From an uncultured Lachnospiraceae bacterium (GTDB lineage Bacteria > Bacillota > Clostridia > Lachnospirales > Lachnospiraceae), in NCBI GenBank assembly GCA_910583605.1, contig CAJTXN010000001.1, positions 62,001 through 126,000 of the forward strand: 64,000 nt of DNA. Reading direction: 5' to 3'. How positions within the stretch are numbered: the first letter of the stretch is position 1; the number at the start of each line of letters is the position of its first letter. The notes beneath the pieces were generated by a model. The model saw only the letters and a list, made by a program, of their open reading frames with translations. It was not told the origin of the DNA and did not search any database. Positions 8,664 to 17,843 of the stretch are shown one piece after another. A program made the position numbers and the translations under genes.

Positions 8664-9836
8664 ATGGCTGGTATTAACCGTGTGATCTGGATTATTCTGG
8701 ATAGTGTAGGAATGGGGGCGTTGCCGGATGCAGACCGGTTTGGAGATGAAGGAACCAATACGATTGCCCATGTGTCTGCAAAACATGGCGGACTTAAAGT
8801 ACCAAACATGGTACGACTGGGACTGGGGAATATTGACGGAATGTTGGGGATTGAAAAAGAGAGCCGGCCGGTCGGCTCCTATGGAAGAATGAAGGAAATT
8901 TCCAACGGAAAGGATACTACCATCGGACACTGGGAGATGATCGGGATTTATTCACCAGTAAAGTTTCCGACCTATCCGTACGGATTTCCGGAGAGCATCA
9001 TTGTTGAGTTTATCGAAAAAACCGGAGTTCCCGGAATATTGGGAAACAAAACGGCTTCCGGTACGCAGATTATTCAGGAATTAGGGCAGGAACATATGGA
9101 AACACGGAAACCGATCATATATACTTCGGCAGACAGTGTGTTTCAGATTGCATGCCATGAAGATATATATTCTCCGGAAGAATTGTATAAAATGTGCGAA
9201 ATTGCCAGAAAGATTCTGACAGGAAAAGATGAAGTGGCCAGAGTTATTGCCAGACCCTTTATTGGAAAAAGAACCTTTGAGCGGACGGCAAACCGGAGAG
9301 ATTTTTCAAAACAGCCGGATACGGATAATCTCCTTGTGAAAATGAAAGCTGCCGGACTGGATGTCATTGGTGTGGGAAAAATCGAAGATATTTTTGCAGG
9401 TGTAGGAACTACGGAAGCAGTTCATACAAGGGATAATATGGATGGAATGAATCAGACGATAGCATATGTGGAAAAAGAAAATCGTGGGCTGATATTTACA
9501 AATCTGGTAGAATTTGATTCGAAGTGGGGACATAGAAATGATTTTGAGGGATATGCCGTGGGTTTGGAGGAATTTGACATACGACTGGGAGAACTGATGG
9601 AAGCAATGAAAGAAGATGACCTGCTGATCATCAATGCCGATCATGGTTGTGACCCGACGACAAAAGGTACCGACCACACCCGGGAATATGTTCCGTTGCT
9701 GGTATATGGAAAGAAACGGGGCAGTTCCGTGAATTTAGGAACCCGGGAAACTTTCGCCGATGTGGGGCAGACGATAGCAGAGATATTTAAACTGGGAAAA
9801 CTGCCGATTGGCACAAGTTTTTTAAGTGAAATATAA
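8664..9836 (+). CDS. deoB: Phosphopentomutase
   Basis: This enzyme interconverts ribose (deoxyribose) 1- and 5-phosphate, feeding nucleoside-derived pentose into central metabolism. It is a 390-residue alkaline-phosphatase superfamily enzyme. The metal ligand Asp13 lies in LDSVGMGALPDA, the phospho-acceptor Thr85 in GKDTTIGHWEM, and further ligands in NADHGCDPTTKGTDHTREY. Thr85 has the same number as the phosphorylated Thr of the Bacillus cereus enzyme. The ATG at 8664 follows GGAAAGGAAGG; an upstream in-frame extension has no good site. The pdp start is 10 nt downstream with its Shine-Dalgarno overlapping the deoB stop, so the two are coupled. Confidence 0.96.
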   Translation: MAGINRVIWIILDSVGMGALPDADRFGDEGTNTIAHVSAKHGGLKVPNMVRLGLGNIDGMLGIEKESRPVGSYGRMKEISNGKDTTIGHWEMIGIYSPVKFPTYPYGFPESIIVEFIEKTGVPGILGNKTASGTQIIQELGQEHMETRKPIIYTSADSVFQIACHEDIYSPEELYKMCEIARKILTGKDEVARVIARPFIGKRTFERTANRRDFSKQPDTDNLLVKMKAAGLDVIGVGKIEDIFAGVGTTEAVHTRDNMDGMNQTIAYVEKENRGLIFTNLVEFDSKWGHRNDFEGYAVGLEEFDIRLGELMEAMKEDDLLIINADHGCDPTTKGTDHTREYVPLLVYGKKRGSSVNLGTRETFADVGQTIAEIFKLGKLPIGTSFLSEI

Positions 9837-9846
9837 GGAATTCTGA

Positions 9847-11187
9847 ATGGAGAACAAATGGATGAGAATGTATGACATAATAATGAAGAAACGCAACGGG
9901 CATGAGCTGGGTGAAGAAGAAATCGCCTTTGCCGTTCAGGGATTTACTGATGGCAGTATACCGGATTATCAGATATCCGCATTGCTGATGGCAATATATT
10001 TTCAGGGAATGAGCGAGAAAGAAACCATTGCTCTGACCATGGCAATGGCGCACAGCGGTGATCTGCTGGATCTGTCTGCCATTGATGGAATTAAAGTGGA
10101 TAAACACAGTACCGGAGGAGTGGGAGACAAAACTTCACTGGTAGTGGGACCGATGGTTGCGGCGCTGGGGGTTCCGGTTGCAAAAATGTCCGGCCGGGGA
10201 CTGGGACATACCGGAGGAACCATTGATAAACTGGAAAGTATCAGCGGGTTTCAAACGACACTGAGTACGGATAATTTTATAGAGAATGTAAATGAAATTA
10301 ATATGGCAATCGTTGGACAGACTGCAAATCTGGCGCCGGCAGATAAAAAACTTTATGCCCTTCGGGACGTTACGGCTACCGTAGATAATCTTTCCCTGAT
10401 TGCCAGCAGCATTATGAGCAAAAAAATCGCATCCGGGGCAGATGCCATTGTTCTGGATGTCAAGACCGGTAGCGGAGCATTTATGAAAACGGAAAAAGAT
10501 GCCATTGATCTGGCACGTGAGATGGTAAAAATCGGAACCGGAGCTGGTAAAGATACCATTGCCATTGTTTCCAATATGGACCAGCCGCTGGGAAACATGG
10601 TAGGGAATGCCCTGGAAGTTAAAGAAGCAATTGAAACCCTGGACGGAAGGGGTCCGGAGGATTTAATGGAATTATCTTATGTATTAGGGGCATATATGCT
10701 GATTGCAGCAGGAAAGGCGGACAGTCTGGAAGAAGGTATGACGAAACTGAGGGAGACCATTGAAAATAAAAGTGCTTTAAATAAATTCCGGGAGTTTATT
10801 GAAGCACAGGGCGGAGACGGCACCGTGGTGGAAAATACGGAACTGCTGCCGAAAGCTTCCATTGTTATGGACATTATTTCGGAAGAAGCAGGGTTTATCA
10901 AGCATATTGATACATCGGAAATCGGAATGGTATCCCTGATTCTGGGCGGAGGCCGTGAAACGAAGGACAGTGAGATTGATTTATCTGTAGGAATTGAACT
11001 GAAGAAAAAAATAGGAGACAGAATCGAAAAAGAGGAAGTAATAGCAACGATATATGCCAATGATCTGGAGCGGCTGAAAGCAGCCAGGGAACGGCTTGAC
11101 ATGGCATATGAGATTTCCGTGACACCCGTAAATAAGCAGCAGCTGGTGAAATGGGTGATTTCGAAAAACGGTGCAAAAAAATATTGA
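9847..11187 (+). CDS. pdp: Pyrimidine-nucleoside phosphorylase
   Basis: This enzyme phosphorolyses uridine or thymidine to the base and (deoxy)ribose 1-phosphate, the substrate of the preceding deoB product. The 446-residue protein shows the N-terminal helical domain (MYDIIMKKRNGHEL), the family signature with KHSTGGVGDKTSL, the phosphate loop SGRGLGHTGGT, VATVDNLSLIASSIMSKKIASG and the DVKTGSGAFM substrate segment. It is slightly longer than the usual 433-440 residues. AAGGA overlaps the deoB TAA, 7 nt from the ATG. It is likely regulated together with deoB from the promoter at 8537. Confidence 0.95.
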   Translation: MENKWMRMYDIIMKKRNGHELGEEEIAFAVQGFTDGSIPDYQISALLMAIYFQGMSEKETIALTMAMAHSGDLLDLSAIDGIKVDKHSTGGVGDKTSLVVGPMVAALGVPVAKMSGRGLGHTGGTIDKLESISGFQTTLSTDNFIENVNEINMAIVGQTANLAPADKKLYALRDVTATVDNLSLIASSIMSKKIASGADAIVLDVKTGSGAFMKTEKDAIDLAREMVKIGTGAGKDTIAIVSNMDQPLGNMVGNALEVKEAIETLDGRGPEDLMELSYVLGAYMLIAAGKADSLEEGMTKLRETIENKSALNKFREFIEAQGGDGTVVENTELLPKASIVMDIISEEAGFIKHIDTSEIGMVSLILGGGRETKDSEIDLSVGIELKKKIGDRIEKEEVIATIYANDLERLKAARERLDMAYEISVTPVNKQQLVKWVISKNGAKKY

Positions 11188-11206
11188 TGATATGTAAATT
11201 AGTAAC

Positions 11207-11235
11207 TTTACATGAAATCTTAATTGTGATAAACT
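11207..11235 (+). promoter_or_regulatory. Candidate promoter of the LtaS-like gene
   Basis: TTTACA (11207-11212), 17 nt, TAAACT (11230-11235). The -10 box is imperfect. Confidence 0.45.
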
Positions 11236-11283
11236 ATTACCCATGCATTTTATCAAGAAAAGTTTTTAAAGTTGAGGCGAAAT

Positions 11284-13311
11284 ATGAAAAATAGGATTCA
11301 TGAAATTTTACGGAATCAGATATACAGGCGAAATATTTTATGTTTTCTTGTACTGCCTGTTGTATTGAATCTGGCGGTTGAAATGATGGGAAGAACATCA
11401 GTGATTGACGGTATTGTTTATATGTTTACACATCCGATTCCGTTTCTTTGTAATACACTGATTATAATGGTAACGGTTTCCAGTGCGCTTCTGGTAAAAC
11501 GAAGAACATTTCTGATTACGTTTATCTCTGTGATCTGGCTGATTCTGGGAACGGTAAATATGGTAATGCTGAATGTGCGGGTTACACCGTTTAATGCTTC
11601 CGATTTACGCCTGCTGGATGCGGCACGCTCCATTATTGATAAATATTTCAACGTATTTACCATAACGCTGGTAATTATTGCACTTATTATTGTAATCTGT
11701 CTGATTACCATTTTATTTATAAAAGGTTCCAGGATAGAATATAAGATAAATTATTGGAAAAATACGGTGATCATCGGCGCTATATTTGTGCTCTGCGTTG
11801 TGGTGCTGAACATATCCATCGACACGGGATTTATGGCTTTAAAATTCACAAATCTGACGACGGCGTATCATGAATATGGATTTGTCTATTGTTTCGGCAA
11901 CGGGCTGATAAATACCGGGGTAAAAAAGCCAAAAGACTATTCCCAGACTACCATTGATGAAATTCTGGAACAGATTAAAACGGAAAAAAATGATAATCCG
12001 GTAAATATTCATCCGGATGAGAATACCCGGCCGAAGGCAACGCCAAATATTATTTTCCTGCAGCTGGAATCTTTTTTTGATATAAATAAAGTGAAGAACA
12101 TAGAATTTTCGGAAGATCCTATACCATATTTTAATTCTCTAAAAAATCAATTTTCTTCCGGATATCTCAATGTATTTAATGTGGGTTATGGAACATGTAA
12201 TACGGAATTTGAGATAATGACGGGAATGAATCTGGATGATTTTGGTCCGGGAGAAGTTCCGTATAAAACGGTGCTGCAGAAAACCACATGTGAGAGTATG
12301 GCCTATAATTTAAAGGAATATGGCTATTCTGCCCATGCCATTCATAATAATGACGGCACATTTTATTCTAGAAAATGGGTATTTGAGAAGCTTGGATATG
12401 ATACGTTTACGTCCATTGAATATATGCATGTTACGGAATTTACACCGATGGACTGGTCCAAGGATAAATTTCTGACGGAAGAAATACTAAAAGCAATTCG
12501 TTCAACCAAGGAACCGGATTATATTTATACGATTTCCGTTCAGGGCCACGGCAGTTATCCCTCCACGGGTAAAATAGAAAATCCGGCAGTGACGGTCAGC
12601 AATGTCAGTGATGATGGAAGGAAAAATGCAATCGAGTATTATGCCAATCAGATTCGGGAAATGGATGATTTTATTAAAGAATTAACAACGGAACTGTCAA
12701 AGCTGGACGAGGAAGTAATTTTGGTAATGTATGGAGACCATTTACCGGGCCTGGGATTTTCCGAGGAGAATTTAGAGAACGGTTCCTTATATCAGACCGA
12801 ATATATTATTTGGAACAATATGAATCTTCCGGTGGAAAATGAAGACCTGGAAACCTATCAGTTATCTTCAAAAGTAATGAAACTGTTGGGAATGAACAGC
12901 GGTGTTATCAATAAATATCATCAGAATTACCGGAATGATGAAGGATATCTAAGCGGTCTGCAGAATTTGGAATATGATATATTGTATGGCGATAAAATCG
13001 CATACGGCGGGATTAATCCGTATACACCGACGGAACTGCAGATGGGGGTGGATACTATTGAGATTACCAGAGTTGAAAAACAGGAAGCGGATGGCAGACA
13101 GTATGCAGTGATTCATGGGAAACATTTTAATGAATTCAGCAGGGTATATGTGAACGGCGATTCTTTCAGTACGGAATATGTGGATGAACAGACATTGCGG
13201 ATTGTTTATGAGGGGCTTACTTCCCTGGATTCATTTGTGGTATCACAGGAAGATAAAGATGACGGAACGATTCTCAGTTCCACAAAAGAATGTTTATATT
13301 ACGGACAATAG
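11284..13311 (+). CDS. LtaS-like membrane phosphoglycerol transferase (sulfatase fold)
   Basis: This is a polytopic enzyme with an extracellular alkaline-phosphatase/sulfatase domain, expected to transfer glycerol phosphate onto a cell-envelope glycopolymer or lipid. The first 220 residues hold about five membrane helices. The catalytic domain shows IIFLQLESFFD (metal ligand Glu), GTCNTEFEIMTGM with Thr304 at the LtaS nucleophile position, and MYGDHLPG (Asp485, His486). The C-terminal 90 residues look like an added Ig/IPT-type beta domain. The ATG at 11284 is 6 nt after GTTGAGG and gives 675 residues, near LtaS size. Whether the product is type I LTA or another polymer is not visible. Confidence 0.85.
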   Translation: MKNRIHEILRNQIYRRNILCFLVLPVVLNLAVEMMGRTSVIDGIVYMFTHPIPFLCNTLIIMVTVSSALLVKRRTFLITFISVIWLILGTVNMVMLNVRVTPFNASDLRLLDAARSIIDKYFNVFTITLVIIALIIVICLITILFIKGSRIEYKINYWKNTVIIGAIFVLCVVVLNISIDTGFMALKFTNLTTAYHEYGFVYCFGNGLINTGVKKPKDYSQTTIDEILEQIKTEKNDNPVNIHPDENTRPKATPNIIFLQLESFFDINKVKNIEFSEDPIPYFNSLKNQFSSGYLNVFNVGYGTCNTEFEIMTGMNLDDFGPGEVPYKTVLQKTTCESMAYNLKEYGYSAHAIHNNDGTFYSRKWVFEKLGYDTFTSIEYMHVTEFTPMDWSKDKFLTEEILKAIRSTKEPDYIYTISVQGHGSYPSTGKIENPAVTVSNVSDDGRKNAIEYYANQIREMDDFIKELTTELSKLDEEVILVMYGDHLPGLGFSEENLENGSLYQTEYIIWNNMNLPVENEDLETYQLSSKVMKLLGMNSGVINKYHQNYRNDEGYLSGLQNLEYDILYGDKIAYGGINPYTPTELQMGVDTIEITRVEKQEADGRQYAVIHGKHFNEFSRVYVNGDSFSTEYVDEQTLRIVYEGLTSLDSFVVSQEDKDDGTILSSTKECLYYGQ

Positions 13312-13320
13312 AACGAATGC

Positions 13321-13351
13321 TTGCATAAATCGGACGGTCGGAAAATATAAT
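13321..13351 (+). promoter_or_regulatory. Candidate promoter of dacF
   Basis: A consensus TATAAT (13346-13351) has TTGCAT (13321-13326) upstream, but at 19 nt spacing. Overlapping GCATA and GGAAAATATA resemble a sigma-F promoter with too short a spacer. Confidence 0.4.
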
Positions 13352-13381
13352 AAGTAATAAAAGCTATGGTTGGTAAACATT

Positions 13382-14596
13382 ATGAAGAAATTTATATGTA
13401 TTTTATTAATGTTGACAGTAGTTATCTCCGTTATATTTTCAAGACCGTCTTTATTGTACGGCAATATACCGGATACGGACGCAGTCAGCGCAGACAATAC
13501 GGCGGGATTGAGCCTGACGTCAAAGGCGGCGATACTGATGGAGGCTTCCACCGGAAAAGTGATTTTTGAGCATAATGCAGATGAGGTACTGTCTCCGGCC
13601 AGTATTACAAAAATAATGACATTAATCTTAATTTTTGAAGCAATAGACGAAGGAAAACTGGATTATGATGATGTGGTAACAACCAGTGAACATGCCAAAT
13701 CCATGGGAGGCTCCCAGGTGTTTTTGGAAACAGGGGAACAGCAGACCGTGGAGACCATGATTAAATGTATTATCATTGCATCCGGAAATGATGCCAGCGT
13801 TGCCATGGCAGAACACATTGCCGGAAGTGAAGAAGAATTTGTGAGACGTATGAATGAGAAAGCTGCCAGTCTGGGAATGACAAATACGGTATTTAAGGAT
13901 TGCTGCGGATTATATGATACCATGGACCATCATTCCACAGCACGGGATGTGGCTCTGATGTCAAGAGAACTTCTGGTGAAACATCCGGAAATCAAAAACT
14001 ATACAAAAATCTGGATGGAAAATATTACCCATGTGACTGCCAAAGGAAGCAGTGAATTTACCCTGTCCAACACAAACCGGCTGATCAAACAGTATGAATG
14101 GGCAACCGGACTGAAAACGGGAAGTACATCTCTGGCAAAATATTGTCTGTCTGCTACCGCTATGAAAGACGGAGTCGAACTGATTGCGGTCATTATGGCA
14201 GCACCGGATTATAAAGTAAGGTTTTCGGAAGCGGTTACACTGCTGAATTACGGATATAATGCGGTCAGCCTGTATGAAGATGCTTTGTCAGATATGCCCG
14301 AAACCGTGGGAATAACCGGAGGAACCAAGGATACGGTACCGCTTATGAAGCCGGAAAGTTTCCGCTATATCTGTACCGGTGATGAAAAGGCGGAAAATAT
14401 TACCAGACAGTATAACCTGCCGGAAAAGATAAAAGCGCCGGTGGAAGAAGGGCAGGTTCTCGGTTCAGTGGATTATTACCTGAACGGAAACAAAATCGGA
14501 AGTGTGGAACTGAAAGCGCGTAAAAAAGTTTCAAAAGCTTCTTATATAGACTATTTTAAGAAAATATGCTATAAGTATATAATAATTGAAAATTAA
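13382..14596 (+). CDS. dacF: D-alanyl-D-alanine carboxypeptidase (DacF-like penicillin-binding protein)
   Basis: This low-molecular-weight PBP (peptidase S11) trims the terminal D-Ala from peptidoglycan stem peptides outside the membrane. A signal peptide covers about residues 1-28. The catalytic triad motifs are S74-I-T-K77, SGN near residue 134 and K245-T-G. The C-terminal PBP5-associated beta domain ends in a basic stretch that may be an amphipathic membrane anchor. The ATG at 13382 is chosen because it starts the signal peptide, although no strong Shine-Dalgarno precedes it. The position after deoB/pdp and before scpAB matches dacF of Bacillus, where the gene belongs to the forespore programme. 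Confidence 0.9.
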   Translation: MKKFICILLMLTVVISVIFSRPSLLYGNIPDTDAVSADNTAGLSLTSKAAILMEASTGKVIFEHNADEVLSPASITKIMTLILIFEAIDEGKLDYDDVVTTSEHAKSMGGSQVFLETGEQQTVETMIKCIIIASGNDASVAMAEHIAGSEEEFVRRMNEKAASLGMTNTVFKDCCGLYDTMDHHSTARDVALMSRELLVKHPEIKNYTKIWMENITHVTAKGSSEFTLSNTNRLIKQYEWATGLKTGSTSLAKYCLSATAMKDGVELIAVIMAAPDYKVRFSEAVTLLNYGYNAVSLYEDALSDMPETVGITGGTKDTVPLMKPESFRYICTGDEKAENITRQYNLPEKIKAPVEEGQVLGSVDYYLNGNKIGSVELKARKKVSKASYIDYFKKICYKYIIIEN

Positions 14597-14629
14597 GTTG
14601 AACTACATAAGTTAGAATGGAGCTTTAGA

Positions 14630-15391
14630 ATGGAACTTGAGGTAAAACTTCAGGTGTTTGAAGGACCTTTGGATTTGTTATTACATCTGATCGATAAAAG
14701 TAAAGTAAATATATATGATATTCCTATTGCCGAGGTTACAGATCAGTATATGGAATATGTCAGGTCAATGGATAAGCAGGATTTAAACATCGTCAGCGAA
14801 TTTCTGGTTATGGCGGCAACCCTGCTGGACATTAAATCAAGAATGCTTTTACCGAAAGAAGTAAATGAAGAGGGCGAAGAGGAAGACCCGAGACAGGAAC
14901 TTGTGGAAAAACTGCTGGAATATAAAATGTATAAATACATGTCTTATGAACTACGGGACCGGCAGACGGATGCGGAAAAATGTATGTTTAAGAAGCCTAC
15001 GGTTCCGGAAGAAGTCAGAAAATATGAACCGCCGGTAGATTTGGGGCAAATGCTTTCAAATCTCACTCTTTCTAAACTGAATGCCATTTTTCAGGAGGTT
15101 ATGCGGCGACAGGAAGATAAAATAGATCCGATCCGGAGCAAATTCGGAACAATCGAAAAAGAGGAAGTAAATCTGGAGGAAAAAATAGATTACATATACG
15201 GATTTGCATTAAAAAACGGTACCTGCAGTTTCAGACAGATACTGACAGGACAGTCTTCCAGGGCACAGGTGATCGTTACGTTTCTGGCGATACTGGAATT
15301 AATGAAGGTGGGGAAGATTAATATTGTTCAGAATCATATTTTTGATGATATCATTATAAATGCCAATGAAGTTACGGCCGGAGAAATTTAA
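14630..15391 (+). CDS. scpA: Segregation and condensation protein A
   Basis: This is the kleisin subunit that bridges the two Smc heads in the bacterial condensin complex. The 253-residue protein starts with the classic ELEVKLQVFEGPLDLLLHLIDK and continues with the NIYDIPIAEVTDQY helix. A C-terminal winged helix (TCSFRQILTGQSSRAQVIVTFLAILELMK) binds Smc. GGAG precedes the ATG. scpB starts 28 nt downstream and its product binds the central part of ScpA. smc itself is not in the window. Confidence 0.96.
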   Translation: MELEVKLQVFEGPLDLLLHLIDKSKVNIYDIPIAEVTDQYMEYVRSMDKQDLNIVSEFLVMAATLLDIKSRMLLPKEVNEEGEEEDPRQELVEKLLEYKMYKYMSYELRDRQTDAEKCMFKKPTVPEEVRKYEPPVDLGQMLSNLTLSKLNAIFQEVMRRQEDKIDPIRSKFGTIEKEEVNLEEKIDYIYGFALKNGTCSFRQILTGQSSRAQVIVTFLAILELMKVGKINIVQNHIFDDIIINANEVTAGEI

Positions 15392-15419
15392 TACAAAGAA
15401 AGGATTGGCACGGTGAACC

Positions 15420-15989
15420 ATGGAAATACAGAGAATAGAAGCCGCAATTGAGGCAATTCTTTTTACAATGGGAGATTCCGTTGAAGTGGAAAAGATTGCA
15501 CAGGCAATTGGGCATGATGTTGCAACAACAAAAAAGATTATACATAATATGATGGATCGGTATGATGAAGAAAATCGTGGAGTTAAAATCTGTGAATTGG
15601 AAGATTCCTATCAGATGTGTACAAAACAGGATTTATATGAATATCTGATCAAAGTGGCATCCCAGCCAAAAAAACATGTATTAACCGATGTGATGCTGGA
15701 AACATTATCCATTGTGGCATATAAACAGCCCGTTACCAGAAGTGAAATTGAAAAGATACGCGGCGTGAAGTGTGACCATGCGGTGAATAAGCTGATGGAA
15801 TACAATCTGATAACGGATATCGGAAGACTGGATGCGCCGGGAAGACCGTTGCTGTTTGGCACCACTGAGGAATTTTTAAGACAGTTTGGGGTCACATCCC
15901 TGGAGGATTTGCCGATGCTGAATACGGAAAAACAGGAAGAGTTTAAGATGGAAGCAGAGGAAGAAATACAGATGAAGCTGGACGTATAG
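15420..15989 (+). CDS. scpB: Segregation and condensation protein B
   Basis: This is the dimeric winged-helix partner of ScpA in the Smc-ScpAB complex. The 189 residues contain two winged helices, with RIEAAIEAILFTMGD at the start and the conserved LETLSIVAYKQPVTRSEIE, RGV and LDAPGRPLLFGTTEEFLRQFG segments. AAAGAAAGGA lies about 16 nt before the ATG, which is longer than usual; an out-of-frame GTG lies in between. A strong terminator follows, ending the dacF-scpA-scpB transcript. Confidence 0.94.
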   Translation: MEIQRIEAAIEAILFTMGDSVEVEKIAQAIGHDVATTKKIIHNMMDRYDEENRGVKICELEDSYQMCTKQDLYEYLIKVASQPKKHVLTDVMLETLSIVAYKQPVTRSEIEKIRGVKCDHAVNKLMEYNLITDIGRLDAPGRPLLFGTTEEFLRQFGVTSLEDLPMLNTEKQEEFKMEAEEEIQMKLDV

Positions 15990-16034
15990 TTTTTTGGTAA
16001 AATTAACTATTATTAAAAAATCTTTTGGCAAAAT

Positions 16035-16080
16035 AAGGACGGTTTTTAGTGCAAAATGCACAAAAAATTGTCCTTGTTTT
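16035..16080 (+). terminator. Terminator after scpB
   Basis: AAGGAC (16035-16040) pairs with GTCCTT (16070-16075). Further pairing leads to a GTGCA/TGCAC apical stem, followed by TTTT. Confidence 0.85.
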
Positions 16081-16092
16081 ACATAGAAAATA

Positions 16093-16121
16093 TTGACAAT
16101 AGCGGTCTTGAATGATATACT
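16093..16121 (+). promoter_or_regulatory. Promoter of the ABC sugar importer operon
   Basis: Consensus TTGACA (16093-16098), 17 nt, TATACT (16116-16121). Transcription would begin near 16128, about 290 nt before the first start codon. Confidence 0.8.
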
Positions 16122-16127
16122 ACAAAA

Positions 16128-16414
16128 GAACAGTAAAAGTGGCAGTCTATTTTGTGCATTTTATTGGTTTTATGTACGGTTTAGCCTGATAAAAAAGGCT
16201 TTATTGGTTATAATTACTAATAGTTTGTTTATTATAGACTTATATTTGCTGGGTGATGAATGATATTTCTGCAGAATCTGATTGGCTGCAGTAGTCATTT
16301 TTACCATAGTTAAGTAGCTGTTTGTGAAAAGGAATCAACTGGTGAACGAAAAAGATTCCGATTCACAGAAATATTAACACTATAGAACCAATGGGTTCGG
16401 AAAGGCGAGAAAAT
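16128..16414 (+). promoter_or_regulatory. Long structured 5' leader of the ABC importer operon
   Basis: This leader of about 287 nt holds no ORF with a ribosome binding site. The clearest fold is a two-part hairpin at 16323-16367: TGTGAA pairs with TTCACA, then after a 2x2 internal loop GGAATC pairs with GATTCC around a 17-nt loop. An AGCC/GGCT mini-hairpin lies near 16192-16211. I do not recognise a known riboswitch. Confidence 0.45.
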
Positions 16415-17749
16415 ATGAAAAAAAGAATTTTATCAGTTGCCCTGGCAGTAACTATGGCAGCAGGTCTCTTTACCGGATGTGGTCCGAGTAAGAAAGAGAC
16501 GGAAGAACGTGATTATATCACAGTGGAAGGTCTGAAAGAGAGCTTTAAGACAAATTTGCAAATCAATACAACAGATAAGATTGAACTTGTTGTATGGGAG
16601 TCCCTGTTAGGACCAGATCAGTTTATTCAGGAGGCCGGTGAATGGTTCACGCAGTTATATCCAAACATTACTATTAAATATATTAATGTTGAATCTTCGG
16701 AAGCAAATTCCAAGATCGTACTGGATGGTCCTGCCGGAAACGGTCCTGATTTATTTGCATGTGCCCATGATACGATTGGTAAGATGGCTGCACAGGCAGC
16801 AATCGAGCCGGTTCCTGAGTCTGAAATCGAGAATGTTAAGGCAAGTGTTACAGCAGAAGCACTTCAGGGTGCAACCTTAAATGACAGTAAGGGAAATTCC
16901 GTTTTATACGGATATCCGGTATCTGTTGAAACTTATGCATTGTTCTACAATAAGGAAATGATTTCAGAAGCAGAAATTCCGAAGACAATGGCAGACATGG
17001 TTGCTTACATTAAGGAGTTTAAAGCAGATTCCAACAACAAAGGAAAAGAAGCATTCTTAATGGATTCGGATAATGCATATTATACAGTAATGTTTACTTC
17101 CACACCGGATAATCATCTGTATGGACCAAACGGAAATGACATAACAGCAACATACCAGAATACAGAAGCTGCAGTAGCACAGATTACAAATGACTTCCTT
17201 CCTTTATCCGAAGCAATCGGTATGAAGTCCGGAGACATGGATTACAAGAATAATGACTCATTATTCTCAAATAAGAAGCTTGCAATGAATATATCAGGTG
17301 CATGGAACATTAAAGTATATGAAGAAGATGGTGTTGATTTCGGTATTACATCTATTCCTTCTTTAACAGGTTCCGAAAATCCTCCGACAAACTTTATGGG
17401 TGTCAGATGTATGTTTGTATCTGCATATTCAAACCATAAGAACGAAGCAGAAGCATTTGCAGAGTTCCTGTTAACAAAGGAAATGCAGAAATTACGTTGC
17501 GAAATCACAAGCACAATGCCTTCCAGAGATGATGTTTATGCAGACATTGAAGATCCTAAGGTAAAAGAATACATGGAAGGACTTCAGAAGCAGATTGCAC
17601 ATTCTTATCCAATGCCGAATATGCCGGAAGCAAGTTTATACTGGAGTGCATTTGAAGCTGCAATGGGTAATATCTGGAATGGAAATACGACCGATATTCA
17701 GGGAGAGCTTGATAAGGCGAATAAATCCTCATTACCTCCTCAGAAATAG
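16415..17749 (+). CDS. Sugar ABC transporter substrate-binding lipoprotein (maltodextrin type)
   Basis: This is an extracellular solute-binding protein of family 1 that delivers an oligosaccharide, probably maltodextrin, to the permeases encoded downstream. The signal peptide ends in GLFTGC with Cys22 as the lipidated residue. The mature part shows the binding-protein features ELVVWES, DLFACAHDTIGKM, YGYPVSVETYALFYNKEM and AMNISGAWN. The ATG at 16415 follows CGGAAAGG by about 9 nt; an in-frame ATG at 16391 would add residues before the signal peptide. The codons are more biased to common A/T-ending forms than in neighbours, as expected for an abundant protein. Substrate assignment rests on family resemblance. 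Confidence 0.88.
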   Translation: MKKRILSVALAVTMAAGLFTGCGPSKKETEERDYITVEGLKESFKTNLQINTTDKIELVVWESLLGPDQFIQEAGEWFTQLYPNITIKYINVESSEANSKIVLDGPAGNGPDLFACAHDTIGKMAAQAAIEPVPESEIENVKASVTAEALQGATLNDSKGNSVLYGYPVSVETYALFYNKEMISEAEIPKTMADMVAYIKEFKADSNNKGKEAFLMDSDNAYYTVMFTSTPDNHLYGPNGNDITATYQNTEAAVAQITNDFLPLSEAIGMKSGDMDYKNNDSLFSNKKLAMNISGAWNIKVYEEDGVDFGITSIPSLTGSENPPTNFMGVRCMFVSAYSNHKNEAEAFAEFLLTKEMQKLRCEITSTMPSRDDVYADIEDPKVKEYMEGLQKQIAHSYPMPNMPEASLYWSAFEAAMGNIWNGNTTDIQGELDKANKSSLPPQK

Positions 17750-17754
17750 TTGAC

Positions 17755-17796
17755 TTTATAATTCCAACTGAAGAGTTCTTCAGTTGGAATTATAAA
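17755..17796 (+). promoter_or_regulatory. Intercistronic 19-bp perfect hairpin between binding protein and permease genes
   Basis: Bases 17755-17773 pair perfectly with 17778-17796 around a 4-nt loop. No T-tract follows, so it more likely protects the upstream mRNA or attenuates partially than terminates fully. Confidence 0.65.
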
Positions 17797-17843
17797 AATA
17801 GTTATGTAAACAATAAAATATCACATGAAAGATAGGTGAGTTT

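Noticed and set aside
13323..13349. A sigma-F-like promoter (GCATA ... GGAAAATATA) before dacF
   Set aside because: The spacer is only 12 nt, where sigma-F promoters need about 15. A TATAAT box overlaps and explains the sequence better.
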